Positions 1-8,671 of a DNA stretch of 64,000 nucleotides are shown here, one piece after another. The DNA is from an uncultured Tateyamaria sp. (GTDB lineage Bacteria; Pseudomonadota; Alphaproteobacteria; Rhodobacterales; Rhodobacteraceae). The translations under genes and the position numbers were made by a program. The stretch lies in the NCBI RefSeq assembly GCF_947503415.1, contig NZ_CANNDS010000001.1, positions 248,001-312,000 of the forward strand, in the 5' to 3' direction. The notes beneath the pieces were generated by a model. That model did not search any database. It was given only the letters and a program-made list of their open reading frames with translations, and had not been told where the DNA came from. The number at the start of each line of letters is the position of its first letter. The first letter of the stretch is position 1.

Positions 1-581
1 CGCGCATCTGCTCGATCTCGACACCGCCGGTCTTGGCGGAATCGAGCACGCGGGTCTTGGCGGTGAAGCCATCCGCTTCCAGCTTGCGGGTGGAGGTCAG
101 GACATGGGCGTGATGGTTGCGCTGATCGCCCTCGCGGCGCAGGGCGTGGATCGCCACATCGACGGCCACGCCATAGCGGCTGACCAGCTCCTGGGCGAGT
201 CACGGGTGATCTGCGACCGGTCTTCGTCGCTGATCTCGGACGGCAGAGCCAGCTCCCATTCGCGGGCAGTGACAGAGTTGCGGCGGGTCTCGCTGGCCTC
301 GACCTCGTTCCAAAGGCGAGAGCGGTCCTGCGCCTAGGCTGGGGCATTTCTGGGGTGACGATGAAGGTCTCCTTGATGCCCTGCTTGCGGGTGTAATCGT
401 GGACGCGGCCTTCACGCTGGCACTCGATGCGCTCCCCGACACGGTAGGCGGCGGCTGCCGTGGCGGAGCGCCCGGCGCTGCGTTTGATCGTCTTCGCGGA
501 GAGGTGGTAGCTGGCCAGCCGAAAACACCCTGACGGGTCGAGATTGCTGCAAATATTGGAACCGCAGGTGTGGGGTTGCAT
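1..581 (-). pseudogene. MobA/MobL-family (MOBQ) relaxase, decayed N-terminal part
   Basis: Read on the minus strand this is the beginning of a conjugative relaxase that nicks oriT. Visible blocks in order are SYHLSAKTIKRSAG (about 470-512), AAAAYRVGERI, HDYTRKQG, then LWNEVEASETRRN and REWELALP, and near the left edge DQRNHHAHVL, the histidine-rich metal site. The frame is broken. Around 334-348 the expected 'PEDAPAWAQD' needs one inserted base and a TGG is now TAG; around 196-200 another base is missing. The usual start Met just before ASYHL is a CTG; an in-frame ATG lies at 579-581. The gene runs off the left edge, so the C-terminal helicase-like half cannot be judged. It marks this region as a mobilisable element that has lost self-mobilisation. 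Confidence 0.85.
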
Positions 582-871
582 AAGTGCGCTTTCAGCGGTT
601 TTTCGCACCACAATGCCACTGGATGGTATCTGAGGCCCTCAGAACGGTCTGCTGGCTGCCACTACCAATAGTCTATGCCCCCCTTCCCACGGCCCAATCC
701 GGACTCTCGACACATCTGCTGGATGCTGCAGTCGCAGCTCGCACACCAGACATTCATGGAGTGTGCTGCAATTGGGAAGCACTCTGAACGCGACCAAGCG
801 CTCTGGCGCGACTCCGAGATGCAATTGAGTCAAGCCCGAGATTTAGTGTGCGAATTCAATAGGAGGCCAAC

Positions 872-1348
872 TTGGACGACAAAATCGCAGAATTCATACT
901 CTTAGCTGCCAAAATGGAGTTTTTTTTGGTCAATCTTGACCAAGACTTTGCGCATGTGGATGGAGAAACAAGGGTCATAAGGGGTGTTAACTGGAACCGT
1001 ATCGGTCAGTCATTGGAAGACATGTATCCATTTGCCGATTTTGATTTCGAGGGCTCAGGTTTCCAGATCCTTAAAGAAACGCTTCCTCAGTACTTGGTGG
1101 CGAAAGAAAATGGCGGATTGAAATGGGACAGTGAAGATGTCGTGGTCTCTTCCTGGCAAACACTGTTGGGACGGAGCTATGCTCAACTTCGAAACAATGT
1201 TGCACATGGCAACAAAGCTCAACTGCCTGCACCTTTCACACACAATCGAACAAAGGACCTGCTCGAGGCGGGCCATTGCCTGATCCACTTCATTGGTGGA
1301 GCATATTCTCATGACGACAGTTGGAGCTATGCAATTCAATTCCAATGA
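872..1348 (+). CDS. stand-alone HEPN-like protein (hypothetical)
   Basis: A 158-residue protein starting at TTG, chosen because a perfect AGGAGG lies 5 bases upstream at 861-866. The C-terminal half carries LRNNVAHG at about residue 110, which fits the R-N-x3-H motif of HEPN domains, many of which are RNases in toxin-antitoxin and abortive-infection systems. The protein is acidic, has no membrane segment and has no recognisable nucleotidyltransferase (MNT) antitoxin next to it. It is transcribed away from the dead relaxase gene and its DNA is visibly less GC-rich than the core genome, as expected of island cargo. The HEPN assignment rests on the motif and the helical character only. RNase activity is not established. 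Confidence 0.6.
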   Translation: MDDKIAEFILLAAKMEFFLVNLDQDFAHVDGETRVIRGVNWNRIGQSLEDMYPFADFDFEGSGFQILKETLPQYLVAKENGGLKWDSEDVVVSSWQTLLGRSYAQLRNNVAHGNKAQLPAPFTHNRTKDLLEAGHCLIHFIGGAYSHDDSWSYAIQFQ

Positions 1349-1661
1349 GCCTGGGAAGTTGCTCGTCGAAGGTCCGCAGGCCTGCAAGTTGCACCGGCCC
1401 ATTGCGGACCTTGGCTATTGGGTCAAGATGCTGCGGCGCGGCCCATCAGAGCTGACATTCGCTGCTACTGCACAATCTAGAAGGGTGCGAATTCACATTT
1501 CGCGGACGAAGCGGGCCTTTAACGCGGCTTCTGAAGGGCCGCTTTGATCACTTCCAAAACAAAACGTTCTAAACGGAAACTGAAGGCAGTCTCGGCGCTT
1601 TGACTGTGGCTGTCTCGTTTCGCCGGTATTGGCGGATCAGACCAAACAACCTGAGTTTTGG
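1349..1661. other. gene-free stretch
   Basis: No convincing coding frame. It contains one copy of the 15-base GCAGCGAATGTCAGC repeat (minus strand, 1451-1465) and otherwise featureless GC-moderate sequence. Confidence 0.6.
1451..1465 (-). repeat. dispersed 15-base repeat, copy 1
   Basis: Minus-strand GCAGCGAATGTCAGC. It differs by one base from the copy at 5111-5125 and by three from the copy at 12239-12253. All three lie in the gaps or gene ends of the accessory region. Confidence 0.5.
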
Positions 1662-1928
1662 TTAGTCGCCGCCATCGCCTCCACTGTCGCAGCCGATACC
1701 ACCGTCATGGGCACCCCCGTAGCCCGACAAAAGAATCCAGAGGGTCAAGATCACTCCAACAAATAAGGTGCCGAGACCCGTGTCGACAGCACCGTACCTT
1801 TCGGCCAATTGTGCAAACATCCTGACGCCGATGCTTTCTCCCGGAAAGTACCCAAATAAGGCGCAGGTCCCGAAGATGAAACAGGACCCGCCGAGAAAGG
1901 TTGCCCAAATTTTGTTAGATAATGCCAT
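1662..1928 (-). CDS. small two-helix membrane protein
   Basis: An 88-residue protein with two hydrophobic segments (about 7-27 and 48-68) and a glycine/aspartate tail ending GGDGGD. The start is ATG at 1928; the ribosome site is weak. Such short Gly/Asp-tailed membrane proteins are common and mostly uncharacterised. No family is recognised, and neighbours give no clue to function. Confidence 0.5.
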   Translation of the reverse strand: MALSNKIWATFLGGSCFIFGTCALFGYFPGESIGVRMFAQLAERYGAVDTGLGTLFVGVILTLWILLSGYGGAHDGGIGCDSGGDGGD

Positions 1929-2691
1929 GTGACGGAGCTAGTGGGGAAATGTGGCGAAACTACGGTTCGGGCGGTGTTACGCGGATACCAAAACTGGGCG
2001 CGTTGAAGGTACTGGACTTGTAAAGCGGAACTCGCTGACTGACCGGGTTGATCTCGTCCAACCGGAAGAACAGCATAAAAGGCGGCATCGTTGGCTTCGT
2101 CCACGGCGATGGTCGCGCGTACAAAAAAGGCAAGTCGGCTGCCTGTAGCCGACTTTCGTTGCGTCGTAGCATCCGGTAGGTTTGGTCTCGAAGCCGACCT
2201 CGGAGGCGGCGCTTTCGTGAGCAGAACCGACGCTAAGCATTTTTATGGACGGCCAAAGCCGACATTGACCAACTATGGGCCATGCTACGAGTGCAAGCCC
2301 GCCATAGCGGCCGTTCGCCACGATGGCAAAACGAGGGGGTTGGAGAACTAGCGTTCTGCGGGACAAAAAACGACATTCATTTTTTGACTGTTGCTGACGC
2401 AGAGACTTTTCACGCACGCGCAGATGTTCATATTGCGCGGCAATCGACATCGTCACAGCAGCCATTGATAAGCTTTTCTCACTTGGGTGCACTTGCGGCG
2501 TTTTCGCCGCGTGCATCCAACCTCACCGATGAAGGCCGTGTCGCCAATAGTCGCGGCAAAGTAGGTATCTTGCGCGAACAGACGCTAGAGTGAGCGGCTT
2601 TTCCCAAGGTTGTTGTTCAGCAAATCCTTGCTTTACGGTCATCGTTCGTTTCAACTTGGTGGCGAAAACAACGTAAAGACCAGGTCCCGTT
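1929..2691. other. gene-free stretch
   Basis: Over 700 bases without a believable gene. Open frames here have atypical amino-acid composition and no recognisable motifs. The stretch includes GGTCAATGTCGGCTTTGGCC (minus strand, 2251-2270), loosely related to the GCAGCGAATGTC repeat. It may be decayed coding sequence. Confidence 0.55.
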
Positions 2692-4407
2692 TTGCCCACA
2701 CAACGTCCCTTTATTGATATGCATATCCATCTTTTTAATGCGCAGTATTTGCCGCTTGCGCAGATCCTATATGCGTTTGGCGTGCCCAAGCTTTTAGCCA
2801 AAGGTCTGGAAAAGGTCGCTATTGCAATAACAGGTGTCTCAGATCTGGGACGACCGGATGACGAAGATCCTCTCGAAGATAAATTGGTCAAGGCCCTGAT
2901 GGCCCGCGATACCGAAGCTTTAATGGATGCAACAAGTCGTCGGCTGCGGTTTTGGATCCGCAGATACCAGCGCCAGGCAGAACGATCCCCCGAAGATCAC
3001 GACCGATTTAATGCAGCACTTTCTGGCATCGATGCCTTGGCCGAGGCCACCGGGCATGACAAATCCAAAGGCGACCCAGTCAGTACAAGGATCCTGAGCG
3101 AAGAAATACGAGAGGCCTCCGTCTTTGACGACAAAAACATCGGCATCGACGTATTGGACCGATTGTTCGCAGACGCCTTCACCCGCGCAGGCGAGGCAGT
3201 GGAAGGCGAGGATTTCCTGCACGACGCGGCGCATTTGCATCTTGAACTGGACCCTAGCCCCGAAGACGGCGCGATGAAAAGCCTGTTTGGCATCGATGAC
3301 TCTCAGTTGGAAAACCTGTCTCAGGTCCTTATTTTTATTGCCGTCATGGCCCTGTCGGAAAAGGCTCGGTTCCGCGTTTTGGAAATCGATTATAATCGAC
3401 ACAAACCCGATGAGGGTTACGATGCGACACATTATGTCGGCCTGTTAATGGACATGTATGAGGCCTATGCAGAGCGTCACGGGCGGAACTTCGATCTTCC
3501 GTATTTTGAGTTCAAACAGCAAATGACGCGTATGGGTCAACTGGCCAAACACACAGATGGTCAATTGATCTCCTTTGGAGCCGTGGACCCATTTCGCTCC
3601 GGGGATTGGAAATCCTACATACGCCACGGTTTGGAAAACGGCGCCAAGGGGTTCAAAATTTATCCCCCCCTTGGTTTTAGAGCCATTGATGACCCTGCCA
3701 TTCATACCCCGATCAACCCGTCTGAGACCGTCGATCAAGCGTATCGAAACAGGGCTGTACAGCCTGCTCCAAGCGCACATGCGCAACGGGCCATGTCCGA
3801 AATTCTCCCCTTTTTCGCTCGCAATGACCTGCGCTTGTTTACGCATTGCACACCGATTGGGTTCGAAGTGGAAAGAGGGTTTGGAGTCTATTCTGATCCA
3901 GGCGTTTGGCGGCATGCTATGGACACCTATGACGCACAAAATCTATGGCTTTTTTTAGGTCACGGAGGAGGAACTACCGGTGTCGATTGGTTCGGATGGG
4001 CGGCGGCCACAGATGCAGAATTTGAACAAACCTTTGCCTACCGCGCTATCAAAATGGTCGAAGACTATGACAATGTGTACATGGGGCTTGGATACATCTT
4101 TGAAATTTTGCACGAAGACCACGGGCATGCAGGGATGCAACATGATCGCTTTGTTGCTCGCCTGATGCAACAGCTGACCCAAGACAAACCCGCTGGGGCG
4201 AAACACCATTTCCGGGACAAAGTCTGTTATGGGACAGATTGGTCTATGCCTCGTGCCATTGGGCGCACGCGCGAATATCTGAACGCGTTTTACGACTTTT
4301 TCGATCACCTAGAAGTCGATGAGAGCACGCGTGAACTCTGGGCGCAAAAATTCTTTGACGGAAATGCGCGTCGATATCTTGGCCTGCCCGCGCGCGCCGA
4401 CACCTAG
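2692..4407 (+). CDS. amidohydrolase-family metal-dependent hydrolase
   Basis: A 571-residue protein of the Amidohydro_2 type (TIM-barrel metal hydrolases). The N-terminal strand has the metal-binding HxH in DMHIHLFN (residues 9-16). Further motifs are GFKIYPPLGF near 320 (candidate bridging lysine), LFTHCTP near 383 and LGHGGG near 423 (metal histidines), and CYGTDWS near 513 (catalytic Asp). It ends NARRYLGL, a common ending of the family. It is longer than typical members because of a charged, mostly helical insertion at about 45-225. The TTG at 2692 is the first usable start; the ribosome site is weak, so the true N-terminus is uncertain. Substrate is unknown. It stands alone between two gene-poor stretches of the island. 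Confidence 0.8.
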   Translation: MPTQRPFIDMHIHLFNAQYLPLAQILYAFGVPKLLAKGLEKVAIAITGVSDLGRPDDEDPLEDKLVKALMARDTEALMDATSRRLRFWIRRYQRQAERSPEDHDRFNAALSGIDALAEATGHDKSKGDPVSTRILSEEIREASVFDDKNIGIDVLDRLFADAFTRAGEAVEGEDFLHDAAHLHLELDPSPEDGAMKSLFGIDDSQLENLSQVLIFIAVMALSEKARFRVLEIDYNRHKPDEGYDATHYVGLLMDMYEAYAERHGRNFDLPYFEFKQQMTRMGQLAKHTDGQLISFGAVDPFRSGDWKSYIRHGLENGAKGFKIYPPLGFRAIDDPAIHTPINPSETVDQAYRNRAVQPAPSAHAQRAMSEILPFFARNDLRLFTHCTPIGFEVERGFGVYSDPGVWRHAMDTYDAQNLWLFLGHGGGTTGVDWFGWAAATDAEFEQTFAYRAIKMVEDYDNVYMGLGYIFEILHEDHGHAGMQHDRFVARLMQQLTQDKPAGAKHHFRDKVCYGTDWSMPRAIGRTREYLNAFYDFFDHLEVDESTRELWAQKFFDGNARRYLGLPARADT

Positions 4408-4547
4408 AGGCCGGGCGTAAGGGTCACAAAGATTCCTGCGCCGCGCGCACTTCTTCCAAGGTCGGAGGGCAAGAGGCAAAGCGATAACAATATCCAGCCC
4501 GCGACCGCCGAGTATGCAATGCTAAACGCGACAGATAAAACAACAAC

Positions 4548-4832
4548 TTAGAGCGATCTCGTGGATGGGCCTCCATCCAGGTTTTTTAAAGTTTCTTGCT
4601 GGATGCGAATGCTGCCAAGAAAGTCGTGGCGGTTTTCTCTGCAATTGTTCATCCGCACCACCCAATCATGTACCAACGCAAAGGCTGGAAGCGCTTCGGG
4701 TTGAAACAGACGTCCGATGCGGAAGATCTTGGGAATGGTGCCAAGGTCGGTAAAAAACGCTGGTGGTTCAATGATTTCTCCGCTGGGGCGTTCAAATGAC
4801 ATCGGCGCATTAAGCTGTGGCTCATAACGCAA
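4548..4832 (-). CDS. DUF1353-like protein, possibly cut short by a stop codon
   Basis: A 94-residue product with the DUF1353 hallmarks: TDLGTIP near residue 28 and FALVHDWVV near 50. DUF1353 proteins are short, phage- and island-associated and of unknown function. The TTG at 4832 is preferred over the internal ATG of MSFERPSG because AAAGGGTGG lies just upstream. The frame stays open after the TAA at 4548-4550, down to a TAG at 4404-4406. It reads 47 residues with a strongly hydrophobic segment (SVAFSIAYSAVAGWILL). The gene may therefore be a longer one interrupted by a nonsense mutation. Confidence 0.5.
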   Translation of the reverse strand: MRYEPQLNAPMSFERPSGEIIEPPAFFTDLGTIPKIFRIGRLFQPEALPAFALVHDWVVRMNNCRENRHDFLGSIRIQQETLKNLDGGPSTRSL

Positions 4833-5081
4833 CCACCCTTTTTAAGCGGACAGATGCAAAGTGGGATCAAGATCGTTTGCATTGTGCAAATATCCTGATC
4901 GGCAGGTCGCGACAACGTTCCAAATCCATCTGCATCACTTTCAAAGCGCCCGCCCGTTGAAGCCAAGCTACCGCCTGGGTTATGATGCTGTTTCGCTACT
5001 TGGTAAGCGTAACGCCAAGTAAGTAGCTCGTCGAGGCGTATGATTTCATGGACGGCCCAATGCTGCCGTTGATGATAGCCT

Positions 5082-5645
5082 TCAATTGCTGTGCGTGCAG
5101 CCCAGATTGCGGACATTCGCTGCAACACGACTAAGAGCTAGAGGAATTGCGTGCGGAAGCTTCGCATGAGCTACACTAGGAATGTAACCGAGGTTGCAGA
5201 TTTCGCGAAAAACTCCGGAATGTGAGACCAAGAGGATATTTCTCTCGATTGGTAGCGCGCTTAGAGCTTCAGTGACGCGACGCCGGAATTCACCCTCCGT
5301 CTCACCAAGTTCAGGGTCTTTCTCGACACCTCGTTGCGATTTGGGGACACCTTCATAAACGCCCCAAGCTCGTTCAGCCAATTTAGGCTCTAAGACGAAC
5401 TCATGATCGCCAGTTGCGCGAAACGGCGCAATCGTCATTAGGCATCTAGTCAGCGGGCTGCATACGATCATGTCAATCGGATACTCTTGCAAGGCAGTCG
5501 CCGCCAGGTCCGCTTCCGTTTTTCCGAGATCAGAAAGCGGGATGTCCGACTGTCCCATCGTCAGCCCATCACTGTTCCAAGGCGTCCTGGCATGCCTGAG
5601 GAAAACTAGCGATATCGGCATCTTCAACGCAGAGCTTTGATCCAT
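5082..5645 (-). CDS. histidine phosphatase (phosphoglycerate-mutase-like)
   Basis: A 187-residue member of the histidine phosphatase superfamily, which forms a phospho-histidine intermediate. The catalytic motif is LRHARTPWN (Arg17, His18); Ala replaces the usual Gly of RHG. Arg67 sits in CSPLTRC, the acid is in AERAWG near 91, and the second His is His142 in VSHSG. The start is ATG at 5645, 9 bases after the preceding gene, so it is the last gene of the HD-nucleotidyltransferase-phosphatase unit. The last 12 or so codons (ANVRNLGC onward) run into a dispersed repeat (5111-5125), so the natural C-terminus was probably replaced. The substrate is unknown; a nucleotide or nucleotidylated product would fit the neighbours. 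Confidence 0.75.
   Translation of the reverse strand: MDQSSALKMPISLVFLRHARTPWNSDGLTMGQSDIPLSDLGKTEADLAATALQEYPIDMIVCSPLTRCLMTIAPFRATGDHEFVLEPKLAERAWGVYEGVPKSQRGVEKDPELGETEGEFRRRVTEALSALPIERNILLVSHSGVFREICNLGYIPSVAHAKLPHAIPLALSRVAANVRNLGCTHSN
5111..5125 (-). repeat. dispersed 15-base repeat, copy 2
   Basis: Minus-strand GCAGCGAATGTCCGC, read as codons inside the 3' end of the histidine phosphatase gene. Related copies lie at 1451-1465 and 12239-12253. Confidence 0.5.
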
Positions 5646-5654
5646 GCTCTCAGC

Positions 5655-6608
5655 TTAAAGCAGGAGCGCTTTGACGACATCGTGCTCTGCTCCAAGCCCA
5701 TCCATCAACATGTCGAGCAGGTCTTTTTTGAACTCGCGCGCCTCGTCGGACAGGCCCTGATAGGCGGCGGTTTGCAAACCCTGTTCGCCTGGTAGCTTGA
5801 GCTGCGTACGGATGTCCGCGTCATCGAGTTGCGCAAGAAACCGGCCGTATCGCGCAAGCGGCTTTTCTATTGCCGGGCCAAAAATTGCCTGCAAGCGCGC
5901 GATCGTCGACATTGCAAAAAGCTCTTCAAGCCTCTGACGCTTCTCAGCGACTTCAAGTCCTTTCGTTTGGCTGACCGCTGCGACCCCTCCCAGGTAAAGA
6001 AGCATGCGGGAAAACCGCAGCTTAATGAGGCGGATTGCTCTCGGCTTGTCTGCCGCCGCCGTCTTATGCTCGAAATCCACACAGATCGTGCGCCAGTACC
6101 TGATCACGTCATTCAAAAGAAAGAGGCTTAACTTGTGATCGCCTAAGTCGTCTGCGACGTAGCGCTCAATCAATCGGGTGCGCGTCTGCTCGAACAGCTG
6201 TCGATTGAAGGTCCACTCACCTTCGAGCAGAAATAACATGCGACGTGTGATGAACTCGTTGGTGTCCTCGTCTCCCCCAATGGTCCTAAGGAGATTGTTG
6301 ATCTTCAACGGGTTTTCAAAAACTCCCCCATGAGCAGGCATAACAAGCCCTACATCCTTCAGCTTTGACCGATAAGCATCCTGCGCCTTGCGCGCGTCGG
6401 AAATAGTGACTTTGCCATTGATCAAGAAAAAAAGGTCTACATCCGAACCACTTGTGCACTCCCGCCGGGCGACACTTCCGTTTACGCCGAAGAGATAGTT
6501 CGGGTGATCTCCAAACATGTCCGTTGCGATTTTCCGCATTTGGCTCAGTTGGCGCTCGGACTCGGTTTTGCAAGCCGCTAAAATCGGCGACGTATCACCA
6601 CTCTTCAT
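5655..6608 (-). CDS. nucleotidyltransferase-fold protein
   Basis: A 317-residue protein with a pol-beta-type nucleotidyltransferase head: Gly44-Ser45 followed by Asp56 and Asp58 in SGSDVDLFF, the metal-binding pair. The rest is predicted helical, with RLIKLRFSRMLLYLGG near 185. It resembles DUF294-type or GlnD-like transferases more than classical CD-NTases, which are usually larger. The start ATG at 6608 lies 4 bases after the HD gene, implying co-translation. Role unknown: it could transfer a nucleotide to a protein or RNA, or make a second messenger. The partner phosphatase downstream could reverse or process the product. Confidence 0.75.
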   Translation of the reverse strand: MKSGDTSPILAACKTESERQLSQMRKIATDMFGDHPNYLFGVNGSVARRECTSGSDVDLFFLINGKVTISDARKAQDAYRSKLKDVGLVMPAHGGVFENPLKINNLLRTIGGDEDTNEFITRRMLFLLEGEWTFNRQLFEQTRTRLIERYVADDLGDHKLSLFLLNDVIRYWRTICVDFEHKTAAADKPRAIRLIKLRFSRMLLYLGGVAAVSQTKGLEVAEKRQRLEELFAMSTIARLQAIFGPAIEKPLARYGRFLAQLDDADIRTQLKLPGEQGLQTAAYQGLSDEAREFKKDLLDMLMDGLGAEHDVVKALLL

Positions 6609-6612
6609 CGAA

Positions 6613-7635
6613 CTATCCCTGAATGAGGTCTTCGAGCTTCACGGAATAGCGAGAGCGGGTCTGCTTGTATCGTGCGTCGATTTGATGGGGAGCAGCAAGT
6701 TCGACGCTTTCGTCCACGAAGAACTTACGATCATTAATTTTGACATCAACGGCCAACCAAGATTTCGGCAACCGCGACCGTAAATCGTCCTCGTCGTTGA
6801 CTACGATATTCAAATAGGAAAAGAGTTCCGCATGCGAAGCCCTAAAGCTTCTCTCGGTCTTCAGAAAATCGTCTGGCCCAAATCTGTCGATGTTGGCCGC
6901 CATATAGGACTGAGCGACCGTATCAAGCAGTCGGCCAAGCGGAGCATTGATCACCAGATTGTAGACACTGTTCTTTAACGACCAAAAATCATCGAAGTCA
7001 TTCTGGGGCAGTCGACCTGATGTGGCCCAACGCCTGACTGCAGCGCTTGCACTTCCAAAGGCGGACCTCGGACCTACGAATGCCCGACATCGCGTAATGC
7101 CTTCGAGCGTGTCGATATTGATCGGCGCAGAGAACAAAAAGGCGTGCTTTCCATCATGTTGCCCTTCGATCAAAGCAAGCACGTCATCGGGATCAACTTC
7201 GAACTCCTTCAAGATGTCGAGAATCTGCGACCCAAATCGGGTGGAGCCTTTGACAATGTCTCGGGTTGTCCGGTGATGGTTTATCCCAAATCGTTCTTCA
7301 AAAACTGGTTCTAAAGTATGAGACAGCGGGCCGTGTCCGATATCGTGGAGCAACGCGGCGCATACAAGTGTCTTACGATCTCTTTCTTCTATCTCAACTT
7401 CAAGGGCATAGGTTTCAGCTAGCTTCGCCACACCAATCGAATGCTCTTTGCGGTTGTGGCGACGCCGATGGGGCTGTCGACCCGAACCTTTTTTTGCGTA
7501 GTCGATCGCTCCTAAAAACCCAATGCCCTCCAATCGCCTTAGAGGCACAGTCTGCAAGAGCGCATTCGCAACGCGATCTCTCAGACGGAGGTCTTCATCG
7601 GAGCGCAAAGTTGGTGTTGCATCAGCCATATGCAT
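6613..7635 (-). CDS. HD-domain phosphohydrolase (SAMHD1/dNTPase-like)
   Basis: A 340-residue protein counted from the ATG at 7635. The open frame extends further upstream but without domain-like sequence; AAGGTGGG lies about 18 bases before this start. The HD signature is complete: His65 in EHS, His97-Asp98 in LLHDIGHGPLSH, with His101 and His106. This is the SAMHD1/dGTPase-type arrangement, so dNTP hydrolysis is plausible. The C-terminal half has no recognised domain. It heads a tight unit with the nucleotidyltransferase and phosphatase genes. A gap of 244 bases separates it from the cysteine-rich gene upstream, so it may have its own promoter. Confidence 0.8.
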   Translation of the reverse strand: MHMADATPTLRSDEDLRLRDRVANALLQTVPLRRLEGIGFLGAIDYAKKGSGRQPHRRRHNRKEHSIGVAKLAETYALEVEIEERDRKTLVCAALLHDIGHGPLSHTLEPVFEERFGINHHRTTRDIVKGSTRFGSQILDILKEFEVDPDDVLALIEGQHDGKHAFLFSAPINIDTLEGITRCRAFVGPRSAFGSASAAVRRWATSGRLPQNDFDDFWSLKNSVYNLVINAPLGRLLDTVAQSYMAANIDRFGPDDFLKTERSFRASHAELFSYLNIVVNDEDDLRSRLPKSWLAVDVKINDRKFFVDESVELAAPHQIDARYKQTRSRYSVKLEDLIQG

Positions 7636-7706
7636 CAAAGTCGGTGCGCAAACCCACCTTGGGATGCACTCTCCGTCTTGCCTATGGTTGCATTGGATCT
7701 GCACTA

Positions 7707-7734
7707 GGTATCCGCTCCTTGATCTCTCTTTCAA
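7707..7734 (-). promoter_or_regulatory. possible promoter of the HD-nucleotidyltransferase-phosphatase unit
   Basis: On the minus strand TTGAAA (7734-7729) and GATACC (7712-7707) are separated by 16 bases, about 70 bases before the HD gene start. The match is moderate. Confidence 0.3.
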
Positions 7735-7879
7735 CCAACATAGGATGAAAATTCGGCTGATACGATGCCCATGTTCAGATTCTTTAGCGCACTGCGGCGC
7801 AATCGCGCTTCGAGGCGCCACATTTCAAGCAAAACTCACCGCCCCAGTCTTGCTGAGAGACAGCCTGCTCAGACCACGG

Positions 7880-8671
7880 CTAAGCCAAAGGACAGTCCTT
7901 CATGGTCCCGCAACACGACGTTTTTGACTGCTTGAGATCGTTCAGTAACTCCCGTTCTCGGGATCGGCGTTTGATTTCAAGACGATTAAGCCTCTCAATA
8001 ACGTCCCGGTTCGGGCAACTTGCGCGTAAGATTGGGTGATGGTCTCTTTGGCAATCGGTTTTGCACTCGTGACGTTCACAGGATCTCTTGCGGTATGGAA
8101 AATGAAGCCTCTTGCATCCGCGAGGGCAAGGTGTTCTCAGGTTCACAAATCTTGATTTGTCCTTGCTTAACCGAAGCGGCGCATCGTGTAGAAATCCCGT
8201 CCCTCGAAAGATCGAGCTTAAAACTTCGTCTGTCCAACCAACAGTGTCTGCCAGGCGTTCCATTTCAACTTGAGTGGTAGCCGCATCTCCGTGGCTTAAG
8301 CCTTGGTTGATCGGCCAACGACCAAATCTGGCTGCGTACTCTTGATTGGAAAGATATCTCGCCAGACTATTCCACCAATCGCGCGCGGCTTTTGGGCTAC
8401 CAACTGGCTTCGAGGAGTCCAAATGTAAGCAGAAGCTAGAGTCGGAATTGATGTGACGCTCGACGCAACACTTCGGCAACTTCTGTTCGGCCTTGGTCTC
8501 ATAGATTTTTATTTGATCAGAAGCCAATTGCTCGACTGCGAGTGAATAAACGTCACCAAGCGCTCCGCTATCGCGAACACAGGTAGCCCTGATTACTGCC
8601 TTTTTTGATTTTCTGGACTCGACTTCAACCCATTCGGGTACCTGTTGGAGTAGTTCATCAAGCGAGTTCAT
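7880..8671 (-). CDS. cysteine-rich protein, possible ubiquitin-E2-like fold
   Basis: A 263-residue protein whose ATG overlaps the cyclase stop by 4 bases, so the two are translationally coupled. The middle has ERHINSDSSFCLHL (Cys81), followed by ARDWWNSLARYL, RFGRWP and LSHGDA. The His-x8-Cys block before an aromatic helix recalls prokaryotic E2-like proteins, where that cysteine carries the thioester. The C-terminal third has a cysteine cluster (Cys182, 186, 198, 203, 207, 219) likely to bind zinc, then a basic helix. The E2 reading is my inference from motif layout; the direct observation is a conserved-looking Cys and a zinc-type cluster. If right, it could modify the adjacent cyclase, as the E2 does in short type II CBASS. 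Confidence 0.55.
   Translation of the reverse strand: MNSLDELLQQVPEWVEVESRKSKKAVIRATCVRDSGALGDVYSLAVEQLASDQIKIYETKAEQKLPKCCVERHINSDSSFCLHLDSSKPVGSPKAARDWWNSLARYLSNQEYAARFGRWPINQGLSHGDAATTQVEMERLADTVGWTDEVLSSIFRGTGFLHDAPLRLSKDKSRFVNLRTPCPRGCKRLHFPYRKRSCERHECKTDCQRDHHPILRASCPNRDVIERLNRLEIKRRSRERELLNDLKQSKTSCCGTMKDCPLA

Noticed and set aside
1977-2516. 179-codon minus-strand frame in the gene-free stretch
   Set aside because: No ribosome site, odd composition and no motif. Treated as non-coding or decayed.
4649-5128. 159-codon minus-strand frame overlapping the DUF1353 gene and phosphatase end
   Set aside because: The first 60 residues look slightly protein-like, but the rest is out of frame with DUF1353. 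No family is recognisable, and it starts inside the phosphatase gene and the repeat.
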